A stretch of DNA of 42,107 bases. It comes from Actinomycetes bacterium. GTDB lineage: Bacteria > Actinomycetota > Acidimicrobiia > Acidimicrobiales > RAAP-2. Positions within the stretch are counted from its first letter, which is position 1. Every line of letters begins with the position of its first letter. The stretch spans positions 1 through 42,107 of the forward strand of contig JAJYVT010000024.1 in the NCBI GenBank assembly GCA_021791845.1, given 5' to 3'. A model generated the notes under the pieces. The model had not been told where the DNA came from and searched no databases. It was given only the letters and a program-made list of their open reading frames with translations. Below are positions 8,128 to 15,608 of the stretch, piece after piece. Position numbers and translations under genes: made by a program.

Positions 8128-9690
8128 ATGGCGCTCCACTTGAAGCCCGGCACCTCCTGGTGGGAGACCTACGGCCGCTGCACCCGCGCCGCCCCGGAGG
8201 CGTTCGACTCCGACCGGCTCCTCAACCTGGCCCGCGGTGAATGGCGGCGGGTCGGGATCCCGGGCGACCACGTGAACGCCGTGGACGGCACCCCCATCCC
8301 CGGGCCGCCGATGATGGACCGGGATGAGGCGATCGCCGCCGTCGACTTCGCCTGCGGCGAGCACGACACGTGGTCCAAGCTGGACCTGGACGAGCGGCGA
8401 TCCCGCGTCGCCGAGGCGACCGACGCGCTGAGCGAGCACCGGGACCTCCTCGCCCTGCTCCTCGTGTGGGAGATCGGCAAACCGTGGCGGCTCGCATGTG
8501 CCGACGTCGACCGCTGCATCGACGGCGCCCGCTGGTACCTCGGCCAGATCGAGCGCCAGCTGACGGCGCCCGACGGCGGCATGCGCCAGCCCCTGCCCGG
8601 ACCGGTCTCCAACATTGCCAGCTGGAACTACCCGATGAGCGTCCAGGTCCACGCCGAGCTGGTCCAGGTGCTGGCCGGCAACGCCGTGGTGGCCAAGACC
8701 CCGAGCCAGGGCGGGTTCCACGCCCTCACGCTGGCCCACGCCCTCATGCGACGAGCCGGGCTGCCGGTCACGTTGCTCTCGGGGATGGGGTCACGGCTTG
8801 GCGACGTCCTCATCCGCTCCGAGGGCATCGGCGCCCTGATGTTCGTGGGCGGACGGGCCAACGGACGCCGGGCCGCCGTGTCACTGGCCGACACCCGGCG
8901 CCGCCACATGCTCGAGCAGGAGGGCCTGAACGCCTGGGGCATCTGGGACTTCTCCCAGTGGCACCTGTTGGCCCAGCACATCCGCAAGGGCTTCGAGTAC
9001 GCCAAGCAGCGGTGCACGGCGTACCCCCGCTACGTGGTCCAGCGCCGGCTCTTCCCCGCCTTCCTCGAGACCTACCTCCCGGTGGTGGCGGCGGTCACCT
9101 TCGGCCACCCCCTCGCCGTCGAGCATCCCGACGACCCGCTGCCCGAGCTCGACTTCGGACCGGTCATCCACGCCACCAAGGCTGCAGACCTCGGCGCCCA
9201 GTTCGACGAGGCGGTGCGCGGCGGAGGCATCCCGCTCTACCGGGGCTCGGTCGGCGACGGCCAGTTCCTCGACGTCCAGGACACCTCGGCCTACGTGGCG
9301 CCGGCGTGCGTGCTCCAGCCCCCGGCCTCGTGGTCGCTCCATCATGCAGAGCCGTTCGGCCCGCTCGACTCGGTGGTGGTGGTCGACACCATCGCCGAGC
9401 TGGTCGCGGCCATGAACGCCTCCAACGGCTCGCTCGTGGCCAGCATCGCCACCGACGACCCCGACCTCGCCGACCGGGTGGCCGAGGAGCTCCAGGCCTT
9501 CAAGGTGGGCATCAACAAGCCCCGCAGCCGAGGGGACCGCGAGGAGGTGTTCGGCGGCCTGGGCGCGTCATGGAAGGGCGCCTTCGTCGGCGGCGACCTG
9601 CTCGTGCAGGCCCTCACCTACGGGCCGCAGGGCGAGGAAGAGGACCTCTACGGCAACTTCCCGACCGGGTCGCGCCTCCCACCTCGCTGA
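8128..9690 (+). CDS. aldehyde dehydrogenase family protein
   Basis: A 520-aa NAD(P)-dependent aldehyde dehydrogenase-superfamily enzyme, expected to oxidise an aldehyde to an acid in the cytoplasm. Visible family features in order are the Asn motif ASWNYPMSVQV, the cofactor Lys in NAVVAKTPSQGG, the general-base Glu in MLEQEGLNAWGI, the nucleophilic Cys in YAKQRCTAYPRYVV and the EPFGPLDSVVVV segment near the C terminus. The usual Rossmann FTGS motif is replaced by LMFVGGRANG, so cofactor binding may be atypical. The natural substrate cannot be read from sequence. It lies between the prepilin-peptidase-like gene and a convergent pilT-like gene, with no evident functional tie to pili. Confidence 0.9.
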   Translation: MALHLKPGTSWWETYGRCTRAAPEAFDSDRLLNLARGEWRRVGIPGDHVNAVDGTPIPGPPMMDRDEAIAAVDFACGEHDTWSKLDLDERRSRVAEATDALSEHRDLLALLLVWEIGKPWRLACADVDRCIDGARWYLGQIERQLTAPDGGMRQPLPGPVSNIASWNYPMSVQVHAELVQVLAGNAVVAKTPSQGGFHALTLAHALMRRAGLPVTLLSGMGSRLGDVLIRSEGIGALMFVGGRANGRRAAVSLADTRRRHMLEQEGLNAWGIWDFSQWHLLAQHIRKGFEYAKQRCTAYPRYVVQRRLFPAFLETYLPVVAAVTFGHPLAVEHPDDPLPELDFGPVIHATKAADLGAQFDEAVRGGGIPLYRGSVGDGQFLDVQDTSAYVAPACVLQPPASWSLHHAEPFGPLDSVVVVDTIAELVAAMNASNGSLVASIATDDPDLADRVAEELQAFKVGINKPRSRGDREEVFGGLGASWKGAFVGGDLLVQALTYGPQGEEEDLYGNFPTGSRLPPR

Positions 9691-9727
9691 CCCGGCGGTT
9701 CCGGGTGCCCCCGGCCGGTGCGCGAGC

Positions 9728-9748
9728 GGGGCCCGCCGGCGCGGCCCC
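9728..9748. terminator. hairpin between convergent aldehyde dehydrogenase and pilT-like genes
   Basis: GGGGCC and GGCCCC arms enclose a 9-nt loop in the 61-bp convergent spacer. There is no T-run, as is common in very high-GC genomes. It could serve both directions. Confidence 0.45.
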
Positions 9749-9751
9749 GAC

Positions 9752-10849
9752 CTACGTCCGTCCCGTCCGGACCAGCCCCCGGCGCTCCAACGTGACCCGC
9801 AGGTCGTGCGGGTTGGTGGCCATGTCCAGTGCCTCCTGGAGGGAGATCAACCCGGCCGCGATGTGCTGCGCCAGGCTCTGGTCGAAGGTCTGCATCCCGT
9901 AGTACTCGCCGTCGGCGATGATGTCGGCGATATCGCTCGTGTGGTCGGCGTCCTCGATGCACTGGCGGATCCTGCCGTTCGCCACCATCACCTCGACCGC
10001 CGGCACCCGCCCCTGGCCGTCGGCCCGGCGCACCAGCCGCTGGGCGACCGTGCCGCGGAGCGAGCCGGCGAGCGAGGTGCGGATCTGCTTCTGCTGGTGG
10101 GGCGGGAAGAAGTCGACCACCCGGCTGATGGTCTCCGTGGCGTCGATGGTGTGCAGGGTGGAGAGGACCAGGTGACCGGTCTCGGCCGCCGTCAGCGCCG
10201 CCCCCGCCGTCTCCACGTCGCGCATCTCGCCCACCAGGATCACGTCGGGGTCCTGGCGCAGCACGACCCGCATGGCGGAAGCGAACGAGTTGGTGTCGAA
10301 CCCGATCTCGCGCTGGCTGATGGAGGCCATCCGGTCGTTGTGCAAGTACTCGATCGGGTCCTCGATGGTGATGATGTGGCACGTGCGCGTGCGGTTGATG
10401 TGGTCGATCATCGCCGCCAGCGTCGTGGTCTTCCCCGAGCCGGTGGGACCGGTGACGAGTACGAGCCCGCGCCGCTCGTCGGCCAGCTTGCTGATGGTGG
10501 CCGGCAGGCCCAGCTCGGCCACGGAGCCCGGGCTGGAGCTGACCCGACGGAATGCGAGGGCAACGGAGCTGCGCTGGTAGTAGGCGTTGACCCGGAACCG
10601 GCCGACGCCGGCGACCGAGTAGGCGAAGTCGGCCTCGTGGTTGCGGTCGAAGACGGCCGTGACCTCGGGCGACATGATCGCCCGCGCCACCGCCAAGGTG
10701 TCCGCCGGGGTGCAGCGCGGCTCGTTGGCGATCTGCTGGAGGTCCCCGTCGATCCGGACGCGCGGCGCGACGCCGGCCTTCAGGTGCAGGTCGGATGCCT
10801 CCCATTGGCCGAGGAGGGAGAGCAGCCGATCGAGGTCGGGGCGGTCCAC
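9752..10849 (-). CDS. second PilT-family (PilU-like) retraction ATPase
   Basis: This 365-aa protein has the normal PilT length and layout: EASDLHLKAGVAPRVRIDG at the start, Walker A GPTGSGKTTTL, ITIEDPIEYLH, Walker B DPDVILVGEMRDVETA and GHLVLSTLHTIDA, then the GMQTFDQSLAQHIAAGLIS C-terminal region. The AIRNLIR-type motif found in the first PilT of this locus is replaced by GRIRQCIEDADHTS. That favours an accessory, PilU-like motor working with the main PilT rather than alone, which is inference. It stands apart from the pilBTC operon, on its own promoter: a TAGTCT -10 element puts transcription start next to its GTG. Confidence 0.93.
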   Translation of the reverse strand: MDRPDLDRLLSLLGQWEASDLHLKAGVAPRVRIDGDLQQIANEPRCTPADTLAVARAIMSPEVTAVFDRNHEADFAYSVAGVGRFRVNAYYQRSSVALAFRRVSSSPGSVAELGLPATISKLADERRGLVLVTGPTGSGKTTTLAAMIDHINRTRTCHIITIEDPIEYLHNDRMASISQREIGFDTNSFASAMRVVLRQDPDVILVGEMRDVETAGAALTAAETGHLVLSTLHTIDATETISRVVDFFPPHQQKQIRTSLAGSLRGTVAQRLVRRADGQGRVPAVEVMVANGRIRQCIEDADHTSDIADIIADGEYYGMQTFDQSLAQHIAAGLISLQEALDMATNPHDLRVTLERRGLVRTGRT

Positions 10850-10856
10850 GAGCCTA

Positions 10857-10862
10857 AGACTA
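10857..10862 (-). promoter_or_regulatory. -10 element TAGTCT for the leaderless pilT-like gene
   Basis: Read on the minus strand, TAGTCT ends eight bases from the GTG at 10849. Standard spacing gives +1 at about 10850, so the transcript would have essentially no leader. Confidence 0.55.
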
Positions 10863-10989
10863 TTGCGCGCTCCCCGGCCGCGGCGGACCGCTCGAAGACA
10901 CGCGTCGGCGCCGCCGGATGCTCACGACAAGCAAGTACCGTCCGGCTGCCGTCGTTGGGCGGCCGAAGGCCGCGTGCCGGTGTGCCAGC

Positions 10990-11304
10990 TCAGCTCAACG
11001 CTGCGCTGCGGAGCTCGTCCACCGACAGCTCCGCCGTGGCCTCGCCGCCGCACTGCGGGCAGCGCTCCACGTGCCTCCACGACCTGAGGAGGCGAGTCCC
11101 CTCGGGGTTCAACAGCACCACGAAGGACTCCGACATGGGGTCCATCTCCAGCCCGTAGTAGGGCCGCCACGCAGTGGAGGCCTGACGGGCGTCGAGATCG
11201 AGCCCCTTCAGGATCCGGCGGAACCGCATGCGCACGGTGTCGAACAGCCACGTGCTGTGGCACGACTCCAGCACCAGCGGCGCGTCGGGACTGGTTGCAC
11301 TCAC
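10990..11304 (-). CDS. small uncharacterised protein with a C-terminal CPQC
   Basis: I do not recognise this 104-aa protein. It has no signal peptide or membrane segment. A single CPQC near residue 84 sits in a context (HVERCPQCGGEA) that looks like half a zinc ribbon, while the region before it (FVVLLNPEGTRLLRSWRHVE) looks like a compact beta-rich fold. The GTG start at 11304 has a GGAG just upstream and also a CATGAT -10-like element that would make it leaderless. It lies upstream of the pilT-like gene on the same strand, 140 bp away, with no clear partner. Codon use looks native, and the sequence reads as a real gene rather than chance. Confidence 0.68.
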   Translation of the reverse strand: MSATSPDAPLVLESCHSTWLFDTVRMRFRRILKGLDLDARQASTAWRPYYGLEMDPMSESFVVLLNPEGTRLLRSWRHVERCPQCGGEATAELSVDELRSAALS

Positions 11305-11355
11305 GGCTCCATCATGCCCACTGCACTCGAGGATTAGCCATGAGGAGCGTTGCAG

Positions 11356-11434
11356 TTGGATGACGATCCAAGCGATCGCTTGATATGCCCCTGACCTGGG
11401 AGAATGCGCCTCGGCTGCGGGAAACGCCCAGGTC
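11356..11434. terminator. two inverted repeats downstream of the carboxyltransferase gene
   Basis: TTGGAT/ATCCAA (11356-11371, 4-nt loop) and GACCTGGG/CCCAGGTC (11393-11434, 26-nt loop) lie just after the minus-strand carboxyltransferase stop at 11449. The first is a compact hairpin. Together they may end that transcript. The rest of the 144-bp gap shows nothing else. Confidence 0.35.
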
Positions 11435-11448
11435 CCGCCCAGTCCCGC

Positions 11449-12813
11449 CTAGAGCGGTCCGCCGTCGTGCTTGCGGCCCCGGAGGACCTCCCGCTTGGTG
11501 GCCAGGGCCTGCAGCGCCCGGTGCAGGACGGCGCGCGTCTCAGCCGGATCGACCACGGCGTCGACGAACCCCCGCTCGGCCGCCGCCCAGGGGGTGAGCA
11601 GCTGCTCGCGGTAGTCGGCCTCCCTGGCCAGCCGCTCCTCGGGCGATGTCCGGCGGTGGAGGATCTGGACCGCACCCGGCGCACCCATCACCGCGATCTC
11701 CGCCTGGGGCCAGGCGACGCACAGGTCGTTGCCCAGGCCCCTCGAGTCCATGACGATGTAGGCGCCGCCGAAGGCCTTGCGCAGGACGACGCACAGCCGC
11801 GGGACCGTGGCCTCCCCGTAGGCGAACGCCAGCTCGGCCCCGTGGCGGATCATGCCGCGCCACTCGAGGTCCTTCCCCGGCAGGAAGCCCGGCGTGTCGA
11901 CCAGGGTGAGGATCGGCAGGTTGAAGGCGTCGCACAGCCGTACGAACCGCGCCCCCTTCTGCGAGGCGGCGATGTCCAGCGTGCCGGCGAGGGACCGCGG
12001 CTGGTTGGCGACCACGCCGATCGAACGCCCGCCCAGGCGGGCGAAGGCCGTGACGATCTGCGGCGCCCAGCGCGACCACACCTCGCAGAGCACGCCGTCG
12101 TCGGCGATGGCCCGTGCCACGTCGCGCACGTCGTACGAGGCGCGCTCTGCCGGGGGGATGACGTCGCGCAGCTCGGGAGCCAGACGGTCCCCGGGATCGC
12201 CGGTCTCGAGCAGCGCCGGTTCGACGTCGCCGTGGTCGGGGAGGAACTCGAGCAGCTCCGCCACGGCGTCGAGCACGTTGTCGGCGACCACGGCGCACAG
12301 CCCGCTCGACGACGCATGCACCGCCGCCCCGCCCAGGTCCTGGGGGGCGATGCGCACCCCGGTGAAGGCCGACACCATCGACGGCCCGGAGACGAACGCC
12401 ACGGCCTCGGGCGCCATGACCACGAGGTCGGCCAGGCCCAGCAGCAGCGCCGGGCCGGAGACCACCGGGCCGACGGCGGCGGCGATCACCGGCACGACAC
12501 CCGAGCAGGCGGCCACCGCCGCCGCCGCCCCGCCCCAGCCGTGGAGAGCGTCGATCCCCACCGAGACGTCGGCGCCGCTCGAGGAGAGCTCGAGCACCAG
12601 GGGGACCCGGAGCTCGCGCGCCAGCTGCGCCGCCCGGGCGAGGCTCTCGCCGTCGTGACGGGCGAGCGCGCCGCGTCGGTGGTCCGAGGACGTCCGGGCC
12701 ATCACCACCCTGCGGTCCCCCAGCGCCTCCAGGCCGACGGCGACCGTGCCGTCGACGCCCGAACGCACGGCAACCGACCCGCCCGTCGCCCGATTCGCCA
12801 GCACCGACGTCAT
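11449..12813 (-). CDS. acyl-CoA carboxylase carboxyltransferase (AccD/PccB-like)
   Basis: The 454-aa product carries the crotonase-fold carboxyltransferase domains of biotin-dependent acyl-CoA carboxylases, which move CO2 from biotin to acetyl-, propionyl- or related acyl-CoA. Recognisable segments are ALLLGLADLVVMAPEAVAFV, GLCAVVADNVLDAV, SIGVVANQPRSLAGTLD, ILTLVDTPGFLPGKDLEWRG and LRKAFGGAYIVMDSRGLGND, ending with the EERLAREADYREQLLTPWAA region. Compared with a usual PccB of about 510-540 aa it lacks roughly the first 60 residues, including the gKlTaReRi-type opening. The ATG at 12813 is the best start; a further upstream extension in frame is Arg/Pro-rich and not family-like. No biotin carboxylase subunit is in the window, so the acyl-CoA substrate is unknown. 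Confidence 0.88.
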   Translation of the reverse strand: MTSVLANRATGGSVAVRSGVDGTVAVGLEALGDRRVVMARTSSDHRRGALARHDGESLARAAQLARELRVPLVLELSSSGADVSVGIDALHGWGGAAAAVAACSGVVPVIAAAVGPVVSGPALLLGLADLVVMAPEAVAFVSGPSMVSAFTGVRIAPQDLGGAAVHASSSGLCAVVADNVLDAVAELLEFLPDHGDVEPALLETGDPGDRLAPELRDVIPPAERASYDVRDVARAIADDGVLCEVWSRWAPQIVTAFARLGGRSIGVVANQPRSLAGTLDIAASQKGARFVRLCDAFNLPILTLVDTPGFLPGKDLEWRGMIRHGAELAFAYGEATVPRLCVVLRKAFGGAYIVMDSRGLGNDLCVAWPQAEIAVMGAPGAVQILHRRTSPEERLAREADYREQLLTPWAAAERGFVDAVVDPAETRAVLHRALQALATKREVLRGRKHDGGPL

Positions 12814-12821
12814 GCCCGCGC

Positions 12822-12827
12822 ATCCTA
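12822..12827 (-). promoter_or_regulatory. -10 element TAGGAT for the carboxyltransferase gene
   Basis: TAGGAT on the minus strand ends eight bases before the ATG at 12813, predicting a leader of about two bases. There is no Shine-Dalgarno sequence. Confidence 0.5.
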
Positions 12828-12977
12828 CGGGCCGAGTCGCGGCGCTGTCGGGCGGGAGGGAGCATGGCCGGCGCGACGGCTGTCCCCGGGGGTCTCCCTG
12901 GCAGCGGCCGGTTTGCCACACGCCCTGGCTGCGGACGAAGTAAGCTTGGGGCACTGCGTCGCGACTGCAGCGACAAG

Positions 12978-13035
12978 GGTGATGGGGATGCGCTCACCGG
13001 CCGGGAACCGGTGAGGCGGAGCGGTGCTCGCACCG
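12978..13035 (+). promoter_or_regulatory. structured leader candidate upstream of the pilMN-pilO operon
   Basis: An 8-bp perfect hairpin, CTCACCGG/CCGGTGAG with a 7-nt loop (12993-13015), is followed by CGGTG/CACCG with a 4-nt loop (13022-13035). The TCACC of the first stem can instead pair with an upstream GGTGA (12978-12982), so two exclusive folds are possible. A TAAGCT at 12941-12946 could be the -10 box. The start codon has an AAGGGGG about 10 nt upstream. I could not match a known riboswitch; function is unproven. Confidence 0.35.
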
Positions 13036-13063
13036 GTCCGTTCAGCAAGGGGGCTGGTAGGGG

Positions 13064-14743
13064 ATGGCACAGCGCATCGTCGGGCTCGACATCGGAACCA
13101 GTGCGCTCCGTGCCGTCGAGCTCGTCACGGACAACGGCAGCAAGCCGTCCCTCGAGGCCTACGCCCAGGTGGGTCTCCCGCCCGGCGCCATCGTCGACGG
13201 CGAGGTCCGCGACGCCGCCCAGGTGAGCGCCGCCCTCCGGCGGCTCTGGCGCGAAGGTGGCTTCAAGACGACCCAGGTCCACCTCGGGGTCGCCGGCCTC
13301 CGGGCCATCACCCGTGAGATGGAGCTGCCTCCCCTCCCACCCGAGGAGCTCCATGCCGCCGTCTCCCTCCAGGCCGAGGACGTGGTGCCGTTCCCCCTCG
13401 ACCGCACCTCCATCGCCTCCAGCGTGATCTCGCGGACCGTGGACGGCGAGGGCATGCCGCTCATCCGGGTGCTGGTGGCTGCCGCGCACCGCGACCTGAT
13501 CGACGGCGTGGTGGCGGCCGTCGAGGACGCCGGGCTGGAACCGGTGGCGATCGACCTGGACACGGCGGCCCTGTCCCGGGCGTTCACGTTGCCCGGCTCC
13601 CCGACCGAGCCCGAAGCGGTGGTCTCCGTGGGCGCCGGCCTCACGATGGTGATCGTCCACCACGGGGGGATGCTCCAGTTCGTCCGCACCATCGACCTGG
13701 GTGGTGACACCTTCACCCGTGCCGTGTCCGGCGCGCTCGACATCCCCTTCATCGACGCCGAGGCGACCAAGCGACGCCTGGCGGTGCCCGGCCAGCAGGA
13801 TCCCACGGCCCTGGCCGCCGTCGGGCACGTCGTCGACGAGCTGGTGGCCGAGATCCAGAACTCGATCCGGTACTACTCGGCGCTCCCGGGACGCACACCG
13901 CCGGCCCGGGTGCTCATCACCGGAGGGGCGTCGCGCACCGTGGGCCTCGTGGGCAAGGTCCAGCAGGGGCTGGACCTGCCCGTGCTCGAGGCGTCACCGC
14001 TCTCCTTCGTGGACATGAGCCGTCTCGACATCTCCGCGGACGACTCCCACGAGATCAACCCCACGGTGGCGGTGCCGCTCGGCCTCGCCCTCAACGGCCC
14101 GACCCGCACCCGCTTCGACCTCATGCCCAAGGAGGTCATCGCCAAGCGGGCCGAGCGGAGCCTCCGCAAGGTGCTCATCCTCGTTGCCGTGGCCGTCGTC
14201 GTGATCCTGGGGGCGCTCAGCGCGTGGCGGGTGCTGGCCGTCCGGTCGGCGGAACGCCAGGTGGCGACGCTGCAGTCGACCGTCCGCACAATCACGGCCG
14301 TGCAGATCCCGAAGTACGACAAGGCGGTGCGACTCGGGAACGAGGTGGCGTCGCTCCAGGGCCAATTGAAGCCCCTCGTGGCGAACGAGGTGGACTGGCT
14401 GGTGGTCCTCAACCAGTTCGGGCAGTACCTGCCGACAAGCGCCGTCCTGAGCGACCTCAACCTCTCGGCGCTCAAGCCCGAAGGCCCCGCACAGGGCACC
14501 GGGACCACGCCGACCACACTCTCGAAGGACCTCGGCATCGGCACGAGCACAGTGGCCACCAAGAACCTCACAGAGGTCACCCAGTTCGGCCTGGCCATGG
14601 CCAAGTCGCCGGCGCTAAGCACCGTCGCCCTGAGCGGCTCCGTCTCGTCGTCCACGACAGGCGTGCGGTTCCCCGTCAGCTTCGCCATCACGGCCACAGC
14701 CCACTCGCAACGGGCGAAGCTCTTCGAGGAGCCGCTGCCATGA
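13064..14743 (+). CDS. PilM-PilN fusion, type IV pilus alignment complex
   Basis: One 559-aa protein carries two pilus assembly parts that are normally separate. Residues 1-345 are PilM, an actin-like ATPase-fold protein (IVGLDIGTSALRAVEL phosphate-1 region, VSVGAGLTMVIVHHGGML, LGGDTFTRAVSGALDI, VLITGGASRTVGLV). The segment RFDLMPKEVIAKRAERSL begins the PilN part; in PilN an N-terminal NLLP-like motif binds PilM. A membrane helix at about 370-392 (VLILVAVAVVVILGALSAW) is followed by a coiled region and a ferredoxin-like periplasmic-side domain to residue 559. The fusion would fix the PilM:PilN ratio at 1:1 on the inner face of the membrane. The stop overlaps the pilO start in an ATGA. Confidence 0.92.
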   Translation: MAQRIVGLDIGTSALRAVELVTDNGSKPSLEAYAQVGLPPGAIVDGEVRDAAQVSAALRRLWREGGFKTTQVHLGVAGLRAITREMELPPLPPEELHAAVSLQAEDVVPFPLDRTSIASSVISRTVDGEGMPLIRVLVAAAHRDLIDGVVAAVEDAGLEPVAIDLDTAALSRAFTLPGSPTEPEAVVSVGAGLTMVIVHHGGMLQFVRTIDLGGDTFTRAVSGALDIPFIDAEATKRRLAVPGQQDPTALAAVGHVVDELVAEIQNSIRYYSALPGRTPPARVLITGGASRTVGLVGKVQQGLDLPVLEASPLSFVDMSRLDISADDSHEINPTVAVPLGLALNGPTRTRFDLMPKEVIAKRAERSLRKVLILVAVAVVVILGALSAWRVLAVRSAERQVATLQSTVRTITAVQIPKYDKAVRLGNEVASLQGQLKPLVANEVDWLVVLNQFGQYLPTSAVLSDLNLSALKPEGPAQGTGTTPTTLSKDLGIGTSTVATKNLTEVTQFGLAMAKSPALSTVALSGSVSSSTTGVRFPVSFAITATAHSQRAKLFEEPLP

Positions 14744-15324
14744 AGCGCCCGTCTCCCGCCCTGGGAGTGCTGAGAAAGCCGGTCGTCCTCCTGGGTGCGG
14801 CGGGCCTGGTGGTCGTGGTGCTCGTCTGGCTCTTCGTCTTCTTCGTCCCCCAGAGCCACAAGCTCTCGTCGCTCCAGTCGGAGAAGACGACGCTGCAACA
14901 GACGGTGGTCCAGGACGACGCCCGGCTGAAGCAGCTCAGGACCGAGTCCCACCACGTCGGCCAGATCCAGGCGCTCCACTCGAAGCTCCAGGGGTACGTG
15001 CCGGCCCAGGAGGACCTGTACACATTCATCCAGACCCTCTCCTCCGCCGCCAAGCGCACCGGCGTCTCGATCTCCTCGCTGCAGCCGAGCACGCTGGTGC
15101 CGGCCACAGGAACGTCCTACTCGGCCGTGCCCATCTCGGCCGACGTGAAGGGGACCTACGACCAGCTGCGCTCGTTCGTGAACGCCATCTACGGGCTGCC
15201 CCGGCTCACCGACATCAACAGCGTCAACATCACCGGAGGCGGGCCGGGGACCAACCGGTCCACGTCGCTGACGGCGACCTTCGATCTCGCCATCTTCACC
15301 TCGCAGAAGGCCTCTACGTCATGA
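14740..15324 (+). CDS. pilO: type IV pilus assembly protein PilO
   Basis: The 194-aa product has a short cytoplasmic tail, one membrane helix at about residues 17-37 (LLGAAGLVVVVLVWLFVFFV), a coiled-coil stretch (SLQSEKTTLQQTVVQDDARL) and a ferredoxin-like domain with the typical KGTYDQLRSFVNAIYGLPRL segment. PilO pairs with PilN to form the alignment subcomplex around PilC. The start ATG at 14740 overlaps the pilMN stop (ATGA), and its own stop overlaps the next gene in the same way, so translation of the three is probably coupled. Confidence 0.9.
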   Translation: MKRPSPALGVLRKPVVLLGAAGLVVVVLVWLFVFFVPQSHKLSSLQSEKTTLQQTVVQDDARLKQLRTESHHVGQIQALHSKLQGYVPAQEDLYTFIQTLSSAAKRTGVSISSLQPSTLVPATGTSYSAVPISADVKGTYDQLRSFVNAIYGLPRLTDINSVNITGGGPGTNRSTSLTATFDLAIFTSQKASTS

Positions 15325-15587
15325 CCGACACGCACCGACCCGTCAGCCCGCGGTCCCGCTGGGCCGCCGCGCTGCTCTTTGCCGCAGCGGCCGGCGGGCT
15401 CTTCGCCGCCTGCGGAGGCGCTCCCGCCGCAGAGCCGCACGGCCGTCCGGCCGTGCTCACGGCATCACACTCGACCAAAGCCTCGAAGCCCGCGACGAAA
15501 CAGGCGACACTGCCGCAGTGCAGCGCCGCGCGCGACCCCTTCGACCCGACCGACAGCAAGGTGGCGCCGAGCCCCACCACCTGCTGA
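15321..15587 (+). CDS. small lipoprotein with an RDPF motif, possible minimal PilP
   Basis: This 88-aa protein starts in an ATGA overlap with pilO, so it belongs to the pilus operon. A signal sequence ends in a lipobox (GGLFAAC at residues 25-31), predicting a lipid-anchored exported protein. After an Ala/Lys/Ser-rich spacer the C terminus reads LPQCSAARDPFDPTDSK and ends in Cys, so the motif RDPFDP is framed by two cysteines that could form a disulfide. PilP, the lipoprotein that follows PilO in proteobacterial pilMNOP operons, carries an R-D/N-P-F motif in its disordered N-terminal part that binds PilN/PilO. This protein has the anchor and motif but no beta-domain. The PilP link is inference from position and motif only. 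Confidence 0.75.
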   Translation: MTDTHRPVSPRSRWAAALLFAAAAGGLFAACGGAPAAEPHGRPAVLTASHSTKASKPATKQATLPQCSAARDPFDPTDSKVAPSPTTC

Positions 15588-15608
15588 GCGAGCTCCGGCC
15601 GGTCGGCG

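Noticed and set aside
12955..13063. GEMM-type c-di-GMP or cobalamin riboswitch before pilMN
   Set aside because: The conserved GEMM core (GGACGCAAAGCC) and the cobalamin box are not found; only generic hairpins are.
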